Assembly: GCA_964036315.1 (NCBI GenBank)
Contig: OZ038507.1
Coordinates: 58,450,502 to 58,514,501, forward strand
Direction of reading: 5' to 3'
Length of the DNA: 64,000 nt
From: Acanthosepion esculentum
Lineage: Eukaryota; Mollusca; Cephalopoda; Sepiida; Sepiidae
A program made the translations under genes and the position numbers. The notes under the pieces were generated by a model, which saw nothing but the letters and a program-made list of their open reading frames with translations, was not told the DNA's origin and did no database searches. Shown here piece by piece: positions 41,801-55,731 of the stretch. Position 1 is the stretch's first letter; each line of letters opens with the position of its first letter.

Positions 41801-44800
41801 GCTTAGTATTATTTTGCCTTGTTCTTTTCTTACTTTTCTTATTGTTTATTGGAAACTTTGAGCATTTCTGCATTACTACTGTTGCTTTGCCTGGTTTTGT
41901 CTTGCATATATATTGTTTGCTTAGTATTATTCTGCCTTGTTCTTTTCTTCCTTTTCTTATTGTTTATTGGAACCTTTGAGCATTTTTTGCATTACTACTG
42001 TTGCTTTGCCTGGTTTTGTCTTGCATATATATTGTTTGCTTAGTATTATTTTCCCTTGTTCTTTTCTTCCTTTTCTTATTGTTTATTGGAAACTTTGAGC
42101 ATTTCTGCATTACTACTGTTGCTTTGCCTGGTTTTGTCTTGCATATATATTGTTTGCTTAGTATTATTTTCCGTTGTTCTTTTCTTCCTTTTCTTATTGT
42201 TTATTGGAAACTTTGAGCATTTTTGAATTACTACTGTTGCTTTGCCTGGTTTTGTCTTACATATATATTGTTTGCTTAGTATTATTTTCCCTTGTTCTTT
42301 TCTTCCTTTTCTTATTGTTTATTCGAAACTTTGAGCATTTCTGCATTCCTACTGTTGCTTTGCCTGGTTTTGTCTTGCATATATATTGTTTGCTTAGTAT
42401 TATTTTGCCTTGTTCTTTTTTTCCTTTTCTTATTGTTTATTGGAAACTTTGAGCATTTCTGCATTACTACTGTTGCTTTGCCTGGTTTTGTCTTGCATAT
42501 ATATTGTTTGCTTAGTATTATTTTGCCTTGTTCTTTTCTTCATTTTCTTATTGTTTATTGGAAACTTTGAGCATTTCTGCATTACTACTGTTGCTTGGCT
42601 TGGTTTTGTCTTGCATATATATTGTTTGCTTAGTATTATTTTCCCTTGTTCTTTTCTTCCTTTTCTTATTGTTTATTGGAAACTTTGAGCATTTCTGCAT
42701 TACTACTGTTGCTTTGCCTGGTTTTGTCTTGCAGATATATTGTTTGCTTAGTATTATTTTGCCTTCTTCTTTTCTTCCTTTTCTTATTGTTTATTGGAAA
42801 TTTTGAACATTTCTGCATTACTACTGTTGCTTTGCCTGGTTTTGTCTTGCATATATATTGTTTGCTTAGTATTATTTTGTCTTGTTCTTTTCTTCCTTTT
42901 CTTATTGTTTATTGGAACCTTTGAGCATTTTTTGCATTACTAATGTTGCTTGGCTTGGTTTTGTCTTGCATATATATTGTTTGCTTAGTATTATTTTCCC
43001 TTGTTCTTTTCTTCCTTTTCTTATTGTTTATTGGAAACTTTGAGCATTTTTTGCATTGCTACTGTTGCTTTGCCTGGTTTTGTCGTGCATATATATTGTT
43101 TGTTTGTATTATTTTCCCTTGTTCTTTTCTTCCTTTTCTTATTGTTTATTGGAAACTTTGAGCATTTCTGCATTACTACTGTTGCTTTGCCTGGTTTTGT
43201 CTTGCATATATATTGTTTGCTTAGTATTATTTTGCCTTGTTCTTTTCTTCCTTTTCTTATTGTTTATTGGAACCTTTGAGCATTTTTTGCATTACTACTG
43301 TTGCTTTGCCTGGTTTTGTCTTGCATATATATTGTTTGCTTAGTATTATTTTGCCTTGTTCTTTTCTTCCTTTTCTTATTGTTTATTGGAAACTTTGAGC
43401 ATTTCTGCATTACTACTGTTGCTTTGCCTGGTTTTGTCTTGCATATATATTGTTTGCTTAGTATTATTTTCCCTTGTTCTTTTCTTCCTTTTCTTATTGT
43501 TTATTGGAAACTTTGAGCATTTTTGCATTACTACTGTTGCTTTGCCTGGTTTTGTCTTACATATATATTGTTTGCTTACTATTATTTTGCCTTGTTCTTT
43601 TCTTCCTTTTCTTATTGTTTATTCGAAACTTTGAGCATTTCTGCATTCCTACTGTTGCTTTGCCTGGTTTTGTCATACATATATACTGTTTGCTTAGTAT
43701 TATTTTGCCTTGTTCTTTTCTTCCTTTTCTTATTGTTTATTGGAAACTTTGAGCATTTCTGCATTCCTACTGTTGCTTTGCCTGGTTTTGTCTTGCATAT
43801 ATATTGTTTGCTTAGTATTATTTTGCCTTGTTCTTTTCTTCCTTTTCTTAATGTTTATTGGAAACTTTGAGCATTTCTGCATTACTACTGTTGCTTTGCC
43901 TGGTTTTGTCTTGCATATATATTGTTTGCTTAGTATTATTTTGCCTTGTTCTTTTCTTCATTTTCTTATTGTTTATTGGAAACTTTGAGCATTTCTGCAT
44001 TACTACTGTTGCTTGGCTTGGTTTTGTCTTGCATATATATTGTTTGCTTAGTATTATTTTCCCTTGTTCTTTTCTTCCTTTTCTTATTGTTTATTGGAAA
44101 CTTTGAGCATTTCTGCATTACTACTGTTGCTTTGCCTGGTTTTGTCTTGCAGATATATTGTTTGCTTAGTATTATTTTGCCTTCTTCTTTTCTTCCTTTT
44201 CTTATTGTTTATTGGAAACTTTGAACATTTCTGCATTACTACTGTTGCTTTGCCTGGTTTTGTCTTGCATATATATTGTTTGCTTAGTATTATTTTGCCT
44301 TGTTCTTTTCTTCCTTTTCTTATTGTTTATTGGAACCTTTGAGCATTTTTTGCATTACTAATGTTGCTTGGCTTGGTTTTGTCTTGCATATATATTGTTT
44401 GCTTAGTATTATTTTCCCTTGTTCTTTTCTTCCTTTTCTTATTGTTTATTGGAAACTTTGAGCATTTTTTGCATTACTACTGTTGCTTTGCCTGGTTTTG
44501 TCGTGCATATATATTGTTTGCTTAGTATTATTTTCCCTTGTTCTTTTCTTCCTTTTCTTATTGTTTATTGGAAACTTTGAGCATTTCTGCATTACTACTG
44601 TTGCTTTGCCTGGTTTTGTCTTGCATATATATTGTTTGCTTAGTATTATTTTGCCTTGTTCTTTTCTTCCTTTTCTTATTGTTTATTGGAACCTTTGAGC
44701 ATTTTTTGCATTACTACTGTTGCTTTGCCTGGTTTTGTCTTGCATATATATTGTTTGCTTAGTATTATTTTGCCTTGTTCTTTTCTTCCTTTTCTTATTG

Positions 44801-46200
44801 TTTATTGGAAACTTTGAGCATTTCTGCATTACTACTGTTGCTTTGCCTGGTTTTGTCTTGCATATATATTGTTTGCTTAGTATTATTTTCCCTTGTTCTT
44901 TTCTTCCTTTTCTTATTGTTTATTGGAAACTTTGAGCATTTTTGCATTACTACTGTTGCTTTGCCTGGTTTTGTCTTACATATATATTGTTTGCTTAGTA
45001 TTATTTTGCCTTGTTCTTTTCTTCCTTTTCTTATTGTTTATTCGAAACTTTGAGCATTTCTGCATTCCTACTGTTGCTTTGCCTGGTTTTGTCATACATA
45101 TATACTGTTTGCTTAGTATTATTTTGCCTTGTTCTTTTCTTCCTTTTCTTATTGTTTATTGGAAACTTTGAGCATTTCTGCATTACTACTGTTGCTTTGC
45201 CTGGTTTTGTCTTGCATATATATTGTTTGCTTAGTATTATTTTGCCTTGTTCTTTTCTTCCTTTTCTTATTGTTTATTGGAAACTTTGAGCATTTCTGCA
45301 TTACTACTGTTGCTTGGCTTGGTTTTGTCTTGCATATATATTGTTTGCTTAGTATTATTTTCCCTTGTTCTTTTCTTCCTTTTCTTATTGTTTATTGGAA
45401 ACTTTGAGCATTTCTGCATTACTACTGTTGCTTTGCCTGGTTTTGTCTTGCATATATATTGTTTGCTTAGTATTATTTTGCCTTCTTCTTTTCTTCCTTT
45501 TCTTATTGTTTATTGGAAACTTTGAGCATTTCTGCATTACTACTGTTGCTTTGCCTTGTTTTGTCTTGCATATATATTGTTTGCTTAGTATTATTTTGCC
45601 TTGTTCTTTTCTTCCTTTTCTTATTGTTTATTGGAAACTTTGAGCATTTCTGGATTACTACTGTTGCTTTGCCTGGTTTTGTCTTGCATATATATTGTTT
45701 GTTTAGTATTTTTTTGCATTGTTCTTTTCTTCCTTTTCTTATTGTTTATTGCAAACTTTGAGCATTTCTGCATTACTACTGTTGCTTTGCCTGGTTTTGT
45801 CTTGCATATATATTGTTTGCTTAGTATTATTCTGCCTTGTTCTTTTCTTCCTTTTCTTATTGTTTATTGGAACCTTTTAGCATTTTTTGCATTACTACTG
45901 TTGCTTTTCCTGTTTTTGTCTTGCATATATATTGTTTGCTTAGTATTATTTTGCCTTGTTCTTTTCTTCCTTTTCTTATTGTTTATTGGAAACTTTGAGC
46001 ATTTCTGCATTACTACTGTTGCTTTGCCTGGTTTTGTCTTGCATATATATTGTTTGCTTAGTATTATTTTGCCTTGTTCTTTTCTTCCTTTTCTTATTGT
46101 TTATTGGAAACTTTGAGCATTTCTGCATTACTACTGTTGCTTTGCCTGGTTTTGTCTTGCATATATATTGTTTGCTTAGTATTATTTTGCCTTGTTCTTT
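35900..46200 (+). repeat. Tandem duplication of 48 monomers, about 5671 bp, with a nested 12-mer
   Basis: Ordered variants between about 35900 and 40530 recur at +5671/5672, for example 36329 and 42001, 36974 and 42646, 38812 and 44483, 39930 and 45601, 40285 and 45956. Inside each copy a 12-monomer block is duplicated again (37393 and 38812, 37921 and 39340, offset 1419; 43301 and 44720 in the second copy). The nested duplication is present in both 48-mers, so it came first. This is the largest repeat period in the window. Confidence 0.85.
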
Positions 46201-49200
46201 TCTCTTTTTTCTTATTGTTTATTGGAACCTTTGAGCATTTTTTGCATTACTACTGTTGCTTTTCCTGGTTTTGTCTTGCATATATATTGTTTGCTTATTA
46301 TTATTTTGCCTTGTTCTTTTCTTCCTTTTCTTATTGTTTATTGGAAACTTTGAGCATTTCTGCATTACTACTGTTGCTTTGCCTGGTTTTGTCTTGCATA
46401 TATATTGTTTGCTTAGTATTATTTTGCCTTGTTCTTTTCTTCCTTTTCTTATTGTTTATTGGAAACGTTGAGCATTTTTTGCATTACTACTGTTGCTTTG
46501 CCTGGTTTTGTCTTGCATATATATTGTTTGCTTAGTATTATTTTCCCTTGTTCTTTTCTTCCTTTTCTTATTGTTTATTGGAAACTTTGAGCATTTTTTG
46601 CATTACTACTGTTGCTTTGCCTGGTTTTGTCTTGCATATATATTGTTTGCTTAGTATTATTTTGCCTTGTTCTTTTCTTCCTTTTCTTATTGTTTATTGG
46701 AGACTTTAAGCATTTTTTGCATTACTACTGTTGCTTTGCCTGGTTTTGTCTTGCATATATATTGTTTGCTTAGTATTATTTTGCCTTGTTCTTTTTTTCC
46801 TTTTCTTATTGTTTATTGGAAACGTTGAGCATTTTTTGCATTACTACTGTTGCTTTGCCTGGTTTTGTCTTGCATATATATTGTTTGCTTAGTATTATTT
46901 TGCCTTGTTCTTTTCTTCCTTTTCTTATTGTTTATTCGAAACTTTGAGCATTTTTTGCATTACTACTGTTGCTTTTCCTGGTTTTGACTTGCATATATAT
47001 TGTTTGCTTAGTATTATTTTGCCTTGTTCTTTTCTTCCTTTTCTTATTGTTTATTGGAAACGTTGAGCATTTTTTGCATTACTACTGTTGCTTTGCCTGG
47101 TTTTGTATTGCATATATATTGTTTGCTTAGTATTATTTTGCCTTGTTCTTTTCTTCCTTTTCTTATTGTTTATTGGAACCTTTGAGCATTTCTGCATTCC
47201 TACTGTTGCTTTTCCTGGTTTTGTCTTGCATATATATTGTTTGCTTAGTATTATTTTGCCTTGTTCTTTTCTTCCTTTTCTTATTGTTTATTGGAACCTT
47301 TGAGCATTTCTGCATTCCTACTGTTGCTTTGCCTGGTTTTGTCTTGCATATGTATTGTTTGCTTAGTATTATTTTGCCTTGTTCTTTTCTTCCTTTTCTT
47401 ATTGTTTATTGGAAACGTTGAGCATTTCTGCATTACTACTGTTGCTATTCCTGGTTTTGTCTTGCATATAAATTGTTTGCTTAGTATTATTTTGCCTTGT
47501 TCTTTTCTTCCTTTTCTTATTGTTTATTGGAACCTTTGAGCATTTTTTGCATTACTACAGTTGCTTTGCCTGGTTTTGTCTTGCATATATATTGTTTGCT
47601 TAGTATTATTTTGCCTTGTTCTTTTCTTCCTTTTCTTATTGTTTATTGGAACCTTTGAGCATTTTTTGCATTACTACTGTTGCTTTGCCTGGTTTTGTCT
47701 TGCATATATATTGTTTGCTTAGTATTATTTTGCCTTGTTCTTTTCTCCCTTTTCTTATTGTTTATTGGAAACGTTGAGCATTTTTTGCATTACTACTGTT
47801 GCTTTGCCTGGTTTTGTCTTGCATATATATTGTTTGCTTAGTATTATTTTGCCTTGTTCTTTTCTTCCTTTTCTTATTGTTTATTGGAACCTTTGAGCAT
47901 TTTTTGCATTACTACAGTTGCTTTGCCTGGTTTTGTCTTGCATATATATTGTTTGCTTAGTATTATTTTGCCTTGTTCTTTTCTTCCTTTTCTTATTGTT
48001 TATTGGAACCTTTGAGCATTTTTTGCATTACTACTGTTGCTTTGCCTGGTTTTGTCTTGCATATATATTGTTTGCTTAGTATTATTTTGCCTTGTTCTTT
48101 TCTTCCTTTTCTTATTGTTTATTGGAACCTTTGAGCATTTCTGCATTCCTACTGTTGCTTTGCCTGGTTTTGTCTTGCATATGTATTGTTTGCTTAGTAT
48201 TATTTTGCCTTGTTCTTTTCTTCCTTTTCTTTTTGTTTATTGGAAACGTTGAGCATTTCTGCATTACTACTGTTGCTTTTCCTGGTTTTGTCTTGCATAT
48301 AAATTGTTTGCTTAGTATTATTTTGCCTTGTTCTTTTCTTCCTTTTCTTATTGTTTATTGGAACCTTTGAGCATTTTTTGCATTACTACAGTTGCTTTGC
48401 CTGGTTTTGTCTTGCATATATATTGTTTGCTTAGTATTATTTTGCCTTGTTCTTTTCTTCCTTTTCTTATTGTTTATTGGAAACTTTGAGCATTTCTGGA
48501 TTACTACTGTTGCTTTGCCTGGTTTTGTCTTGCATATATATTGTTTGTTTAGTATTTTTTTGCATTGTTCTTTTCTTCCTTTTCTTATTGTTTATTGCAA
48601 ACTTTGAGCATTTCTGCATTACTACTGTTGCTTTGCCTGGTTTTGTCTTGCATATATATTGTTTGCTTAGTATTATTCTGCCTTGTTCTTTTCTTCCTTT
48701 TCTTATTGTTTATTGGAACCTTTTAGCATTTTTTGCATTACTACTGTTGCTTTTCCTGTTTTTGTCTTGCATATATATTGTTTGCTTAGTATTATTTTGC
48801 CTTGTTCTTTTCTTCCTTTTCTTATTGTTTATTGGAAACTTTGAGCATTTCTGCATTACTACTGTTGCTTTGCCTGGTTTTGTCTTGCATATATATTGTT
48901 TGCTTAGTATTATTTTGCCTTGTTCTTTTCTTCCTTTTCTTATTGTTTATTGGAAACTTTGAGCATTTCTGCATTACTACTGTTGCTTTGCCTGGTTTTG
49001 TCTTGCATATATATTGTTTGCTTAGTATTATTTTGCCTTGTTCTTTTCTCTTTTTTCTTATTGTTTATTGGAACCTTTGAGCATTTTTTGCATTACTACT
49101 GTTGCTTTTCCTGGTTTTGTCTTGCATATATATTGTTTGCTTAGTATTATTTTGCCTTGTTCTTTTCTTCCTTTTCTTATTGTTTATTGGAAACTTTGAG

Positions 49201-50950
49201 CATTTCTGCATTACTACTGTTGCTTTGCCTGGTTTTGTCTTGCATATATATTGTTTGCTTAGTATTATTTTGCCTTGTTCTTTTCTTCCTTTTCTTATTG
49301 TTTATTGGAAACGTTGAGCATTTTTTGCATTACTACTGTTGCTTTGCCTGGTTTTGTCTTGCATATATATTGTTTGCTTAGTATTATTTTCCCTTGTTCT
49401 TTTCTTCCTTTTCTTATTGTTTATTGGAAACTTTGAGCATTTTTTGCATTACTACTGTTGCTTTGCCTGGTTTTGTCTTGCATATATATTGTTTGCTTAG
49501 TATTATTTTGCCTTGTTCTTTTCTTCCTTTTCTTATTGTTTATTGGAGACTTTAAGCATTTTTTGCATTACTACTGTTGCTTTGCCTGGTTTTGTCTTGC
49601 ATATATATTGTTTGCTTAGTATTATTTTGCCTTGTTCTTTTTTTCCTTTTCTTATTGTTTATTGGAAACGTTGAGCATTTTTTGCATTACTACTGTTGCT
49701 TTGCCTGGTTTTGTCTTGCATATATATTGTTTGCTTAGTATTATTTTGCCTTGTTCTTTTCTTCCTTTTCTTATTGTTTATTCGAAACTTTGAGCATTTT
49801 TTGCATTACTACTGTTGCTTTTCCTGGTTTTGTCTTGCATATATATTGTTTGCTTAGTATTATTTTGCCTTGTTCTTTTCTTCCTTTTCTTATTGTTTAT
49901 TGGAAACGTTGAGCATTTTTTGCATTACTACTGTTGCTTTGCCTGGTTTTGTATTGCATATATATTGTTTGCTTAGTATTATTTTGCCTTGTTCTTTTCT
50001 TCCTTTTCTTATTGTTTATTGGAACCTTTGAGCATTTCTGCATTCCTACTGTTGCTTTTCCTGGTTTTGTCTTGCATATATATTGTTTGCTTAGTATTAT
50101 TTTGCCTTGTTCTTTTCTTCCTTTTCTTATTGTTTATTGGAACCTTTGAGCATTTCTGCATTCCTACTGTTGCTTTGCCTGGTTTTGTCTTGCATATGTA
50201 TTGTTTGCTTAGTATTATTTTGCCTTGTTCTTTTCTTCCTTTTCTTATTGTTTATTGGAAACGTTGAGCATTTCTGCATTACTACTGTTGCTTTTCCTGG
50301 TTTTGTCTTGCATATAAATTGTTTGCTTAGTATTATTTTGCCTTGTTCTTTTCTTCCTTTTCTTATTGTTTATTGGAACCTTTGAGCATTTTTTGCATTA
50401 CTACAGTTGCTTTGCCTGGTTTTGTCTTGCATATATATTGTTTGCTTAGTATTATTTTGCCTTGTTCTTTTCTTCCTTTTCTTATTGTTTATTGGAACCT
50501 TTGAGCATTTTTTGCATTACTACTGTTGCTTTGCCTGGTTTTGTCTTGCATATATATTGTTTGCTTAGTATTATTTTGCCTTGTTCTTTTCTCCCTTTTC
50601 TTATTGTTTATTGGAAACGTTGAGCATTTTTTGCATTACTACTGTTGCTTTGCCTGGTTTTGTCTTGCATATATATTGTTTGCTTAGTATTATTTTGCCT
50701 TGTTCTTTTCTTCCTTTTCTTATTGTTTATTGGAACCTTTGAGCATTTTTTGCATTACTACAGTTGCTTTGCCTGGTTTTGTCTTGCATATATATTGTTT
50801 GCTTAGTATTATTTTGCCTTGTTCTTTTCTTCCTTTTCTTATTGTTTATTGGAACCTTTGAGCATTTTTTGCATTACTACTGTTGCTTTGCCTGGTTTTG
50901 TCTTGCATATATATTGTTTGCTTAGTATTATTTTGCCTTGTTCTTTTCTT
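45600..50950 (+). repeat. Duplication of 24 monomers, 2846 bp
   Basis: Variant runs beginning at 45601, 45956, 47088, 47143 and 47261 reappear at 48447, 48802, 49934, 49989 and 50107, all offset by 2846 bp. The private variants CATATAAATTG, GCATATGTATTG and TACTACAGTTGC mark both copies. Confidence 0.8.
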
Positions 50951-53750
50951 CCTTTTCTTATTGTTTATTGGAACCTTTGAGCATTTTTTGCATTACTACT
51001 GTTGCTTTGCCTGGTTTTGTCTTGCATATATATTGTTTGCTTAGTATTATTTTCCCTTGTTCTTTTCTTCCTTTTCTTATTGTTTATTGGAACATTTGAG
51101 CATTTCTGCATTACTACTGTTGCTTTGCCTGGTTTTGTCTTGCATATATATTGTTTGCTTAGTATTATTCTGCCTTGTTCTTTTCTTCCTTTTCTTATTG
51201 TTTATTGTAACCTTTGAGCATTTTTTGCATTACTACTGTTGCTTTGCCTGGTTTTGTCTTGCATATATATTGTTTGCTTAGTATTATTTTGCCTTGTTCT
51301 TTTCTTCCTTTTCTTATTGTTTATTGGAAACTTTGAGCATTTTTTGCATTACTACTGTTGCTTTGCCTGGTTTTGTCTTGCATATATATTGTTTGCTTAG
51401 TATTATCTTCCCTTGTTCTTTTCTTCCTTTTCTTATTGTTTATTGGAACCTTTGAGCATTTTTTGCATTACTACTGTTGCTTTGCCTGGTTTTGTCTTGC
51501 ATATATATTGTTTGCTTAGTATTATTTTCCCTTGTTCTTTTCTTCCTTTTCTTATTGTTTATTGGAACCTTTGAGCATTTTTTGCATTACTACTGTTGCT
51601 TTGCCTGGTTTTGTCTTGCATATATATTGTTTGCTTAGTATTATTTTGCCTTGTTCTTTTCTTCCTTTTCTTATTGTTTATTGGAACCTTTGAGCATTTT
51701 TTGCATTACTACTGTTGCTTTGCCTGGTTTTGTCTTGCATATATATTGTTTGCTTAGTATTATTTTCCCTTGTTCTTTTTTTCCTTTTCTTATTGTTTAT
51801 TGGAAACGTTGAGCATTTTTTGCATTACTACTGTTGCTTTGCCTGGTTTTGTCTTGCATATATATTGTTTGCTTAGTATTATTTTGCCTTGTTCTTTTCT
51901 TCCTTTTCTTATTGTTTATTCGAAACTTTGAGCATTTTTTGCATTACTACTGTTGCTTTTCCTGGTTTTGTCTTGCATATATATTGTTTGCTTAGTATTA
52001 TTTTGCCTTGTTCTTTTCTTCCTTTTCTTATTGTTTATTGGAAACGTTGAGCATTTTTTGCATTACTACTGTTGCTTTGCCTGGTTTTGTATTGCATATA
52101 TATTGTTTGCTTAGTATTATTTTGCCTTGTTCTTTTCTTCCTTTTCTTATTGTTTATTGGAACCTTTGAGCATTTCTGCATTCCTACTGTTGCTTTGATT
52201 GGTTTTGTCTTGCATATGTATTGTTTGCTTAGTATTATTTTGCCTTGTTCTTTTCTTCCTTTTCTTATTGTTTATTGGAAACGTTGGGCATTTCTGTATT
52301 ACTACTGTTGCTTTTCCTGGTTTTGTCTTGCATATAAATTGTTTGCTTAGTATTATTTTGCCTTGTTCTTTTCTTCCTTTTCTTATTGTTTATTGGAACC
52401 TTTGAGCATTTTTTGCATTACTACAGTTGCTTTGCCTGGTTTTGTCTTGCATATATATTGTTTGCTTAGTATTATTTTGCCTTGTTCTTTTCTTCCTTTT
52501 CTTATTGTTTATTGGAACCTTTGAGCATTTTTTGCATTACTACTGTTGCTTTGCCTGGTTTTGTCTTGCATATATATTGTTTGCTTAGTATTATTTTGCC
52601 TTGTTCTTTTCTCCCTTTTCTTATTGTTTATTGGAAACGTTGAGCATTTTTTGCATTACTACTGTTGCTTTGCCTGGTTTTGTCTTGCATATATATTGTT
52701 TGCTTAGTATTATTTTGCCTTGTTCTTTTCTTCCTTTTCTTATTGTTTATTGGAACCTTTGAGCATTTTTTGCATTACTACAGTTGCTTTGCCTGGTTTT
52801 GTCTTGCATATATATTGTTTGCTTAGTATTATTTTGCCTTGTTCTTTTCTTCCTTTTCTTATTGTTTATTGGAACCTTTGAGCATTTTTTGCATTACTAC
52901 TGTTGCTTTGCCTGGTTTTGTCTTGCATATATATTGTTTGCTTAGTATTATTTTGCCTTGTTCTTTTCTTCCTTTTCTTATTGTTTATTGGAACCTTTGA
53001 GCATTTTTTGCATTACTACTGTTGCTTTGCCTGGTTTTGTCTTGCATATATATTGTTTGCTTAGTATTATTTTGCCTTGTTCTTTTCTTCCTTTTCTTAT
53101 TGTTTATTGGAACATTTGAGCATTTCTGCATTACTACTGTTGCTTTGCCTGGTTTTGTCTTGCATATATATTGTTTGCTTAGTATTATTCTGCCTTGTTC
53201 TTTTCTTCCTTTTCTTATTGTTTATTGTAACCTTTGAGCATTTTTTGCATTACTACTGTTGCTTTGCCTGGTTTTGTCTTGCATATATATTGTTTGCTTA
53301 GTATTATTTTGCCTTGTTCTTTTCTTCCTTTTCTTATTGTTTATTGGAAACTTTGAGCATTTTTTGCATTACTACTGTTGCTTTGCCTGGTTTTGTCTTG
53401 CATATATATTGTTTGCTTAGTATTATCTTCCCTTGTTCTTTTCTTCCTTTTCTTATTGTTTATTGGAACCTTTGAGCATTTTTTGCATTACTACTGTTGC
53501 TTTGCCTGGTTTTGTCTTGCATATATATTGTTTGCTTAGTATTATTTTCCCTTGTTCTTTTCTTCCTTTTCTTATTGTTTATTGGAACCTTTGAGCATTT
53601 TTTGCATTACTACTGTTGCTTTGCCTGGTTTTGTCTTGCATATATATTGTTTGCTTAGTATTATTTTCCCTTGTTCTTTTCTTCCTTTTCTTATTGTTTA
53701 TTGGAACCTTTGAGCATTTTTTGCATTACTACTATTGCTTTGCCTGGTTT
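50160..53750 (+). repeat. Duplication of 17 monomers, 2020 bp
   Basis: TGCATATGTA is at 50191 and 52211, and the frames beginning at 51002 and 51057 recur at 53022 and 53077, all offset by 2020 bp. Just upstream the offset is 2138 bp (49934 and 52072), so one 118-bp monomer was lost from the second copy. Confidence 0.8.
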
Positions 53751-55731
53751 TGTCTTGCATATATATTGTTTGCTTAGTATTATTTTCCCTTGTTCTTTTC
53801 TTCCTTTTCTTATTGTTTATTGGAACCTTTGAGCATTTTTTGCATTACTACTGTTGCTTTGCCTGGTTTTGTCTTGCATATATATTGTTTGCTTAGTATT
53901 ATTTTCCCTTGTTCTTTTCTTCCTTTTCTTATTGTTTATTGGAACCTTTGAGCATTTTTTGCATTACTACTGTTGCTTTGCCTGGTTTTGTCTTGCATAT
54001 ATATTGTTTGCTTAGTATTATTTTCCCTTGTTCTTTTCTTCCTTTTCTTATTGTTTATTGGAAACTTTGAGCATTTCTGCATTACTACTGTTGCTTTGCC
54101 TGGTTTTGTCTTGCATATATATTGTTTGCTTAGTATTATTTTGCCTTGTTCTTTTCTTCCTTTTCTTATTGTTTATTGGAAACTTTGAGCATTTTTTGCA
54201 TTACTACTGTTGCTTTGCCTGGTTTTGTCTTGCATATATATTGTCTGCTTAGTATTATTTTGCCTTGTTCTTTTCTTCCTTTTCTTATTGTTTATTGGAA
54301 CCTTTGAGCATTTTTTGCATTACTACTGTTGCTTTGCCTGGTTTTGTCTTGCATATATATTGTTTGCTTAGTATTATTTTGCCTTGTTCTTTTCTTCCTT
54401 TTCTTATTGTTTATTGGAACCTTTGAGCATTTTTTGCATTACTACTGTTGCTTTGCCTGGTTTTGTCTTGCATATATATTGTTTGCTTAGTATTATTTTG
54501 CCTTGTTCTTTTCTTCCTTTTCTTATTGTTTATTGGAAACGTTGAGCATTTTTTGCATTACTACTGTTGCTTTGCCTGGTTTTGTCTTGCATATATATTG
54601 TTTGCTTAGTATTATTTTGCCTTGTTCTTTTCTTCCTTTTCTTATTGTTTATTGGAAACTTTGAGCATTTTTTGCATTACTACTGTTGCTTTGCCTGGTT
54701 TTGTCTTGCATATATATTGTTTGCTTAGTATTATTTTGCCTTGTTCTTTTCTTCCTTTTCTTATTGTTTATTCGAAACTTTGAGCATTTTTTGCATTACT
54801 ACTGTTGCTTTGCCTGGTTTTGTCGTGCATATATATTGTTTGCTTAGTATTATTTTCCCTTGTTCTTTTCTTCCTTTTCTTATTGTTTATTCGAAACTTT
54901 GAGCATTTTTTGCATTACTACTGTTGCTTTGCCTGGTTTTGTCTTGCATATATATTGTTTGCTTAGTATTATTTTCCCTTGTTCTTTTCTTCCTTTTCTT
55001 ATTGTTTATTCGAAACTTTGAGCATTTTTTGCATTACTACTGTTGCTTTGCCTGGTTTTGTCGTGCATATATATTGTTTGCTTAGTATTATTTTCCCTTG
55101 TTCTTTTCTTCCTTTTCTTATTGTTTATTCGAAACTTTGAGCATTTTTTGCATTACTACTGTTGCTTTGCCTGGTTTTGTCTTGCATATATATTATTTGC
55201 TTAGTATTATTCTGCCTTGTTCTTTTCTTCCTTTTCTTTTTGTTTATTGGAACCTTTGAGCATTTTTTGCATTACTACTGTTGCTTTGCCTGGTTTTGTC
55301 TTGCATATATATTGTTTGCTTAGTATTATTTTGCCTTGTTCTTTTCTTCCTTTTCTTATTGTTTATTCGAAACTTTGAGCATTTTTTGCATTACTACTGT
55401 TGCTTTGCCTGGTTTTGTCTTGCATATATATTGTTTGCTTATTATTATTTTGCCTTGTTCTTTTCTTCCTTTTCTTATTGTTTATTGGAACCTTTGAGCA
55501 TTTTCTGAATTACTACTGTTGCTTTGCCTGGTTTTGTCTTGCATATATATTGTTTGCTTAGTATTATTTTGCCTTGTTCTTTTCTTCCTTTTCTTATTGT
55601 TTATTCGAAACTTTGAGCATTTTTTGCATTACTACTGTTGCTTTGCCTGGTTTTGTCTTGCATATATATTGTTTGCTTAGTATTATTTTCCCTTGTTCTT
55701 TTCTTAGTTTTCTTATTGTTTATTGTAAACT

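Noticed and set aside
2327..55508. Hundreds of 60-171-codon open frames in the array encoding Leu/Phe-rich, membrane-like peptides
   Set aside because: They repeat with the monomer, overlap each other in shifted phases, start wherever a variant removes a stop, and have no homologue I know. They are a product of T-rich repeats.
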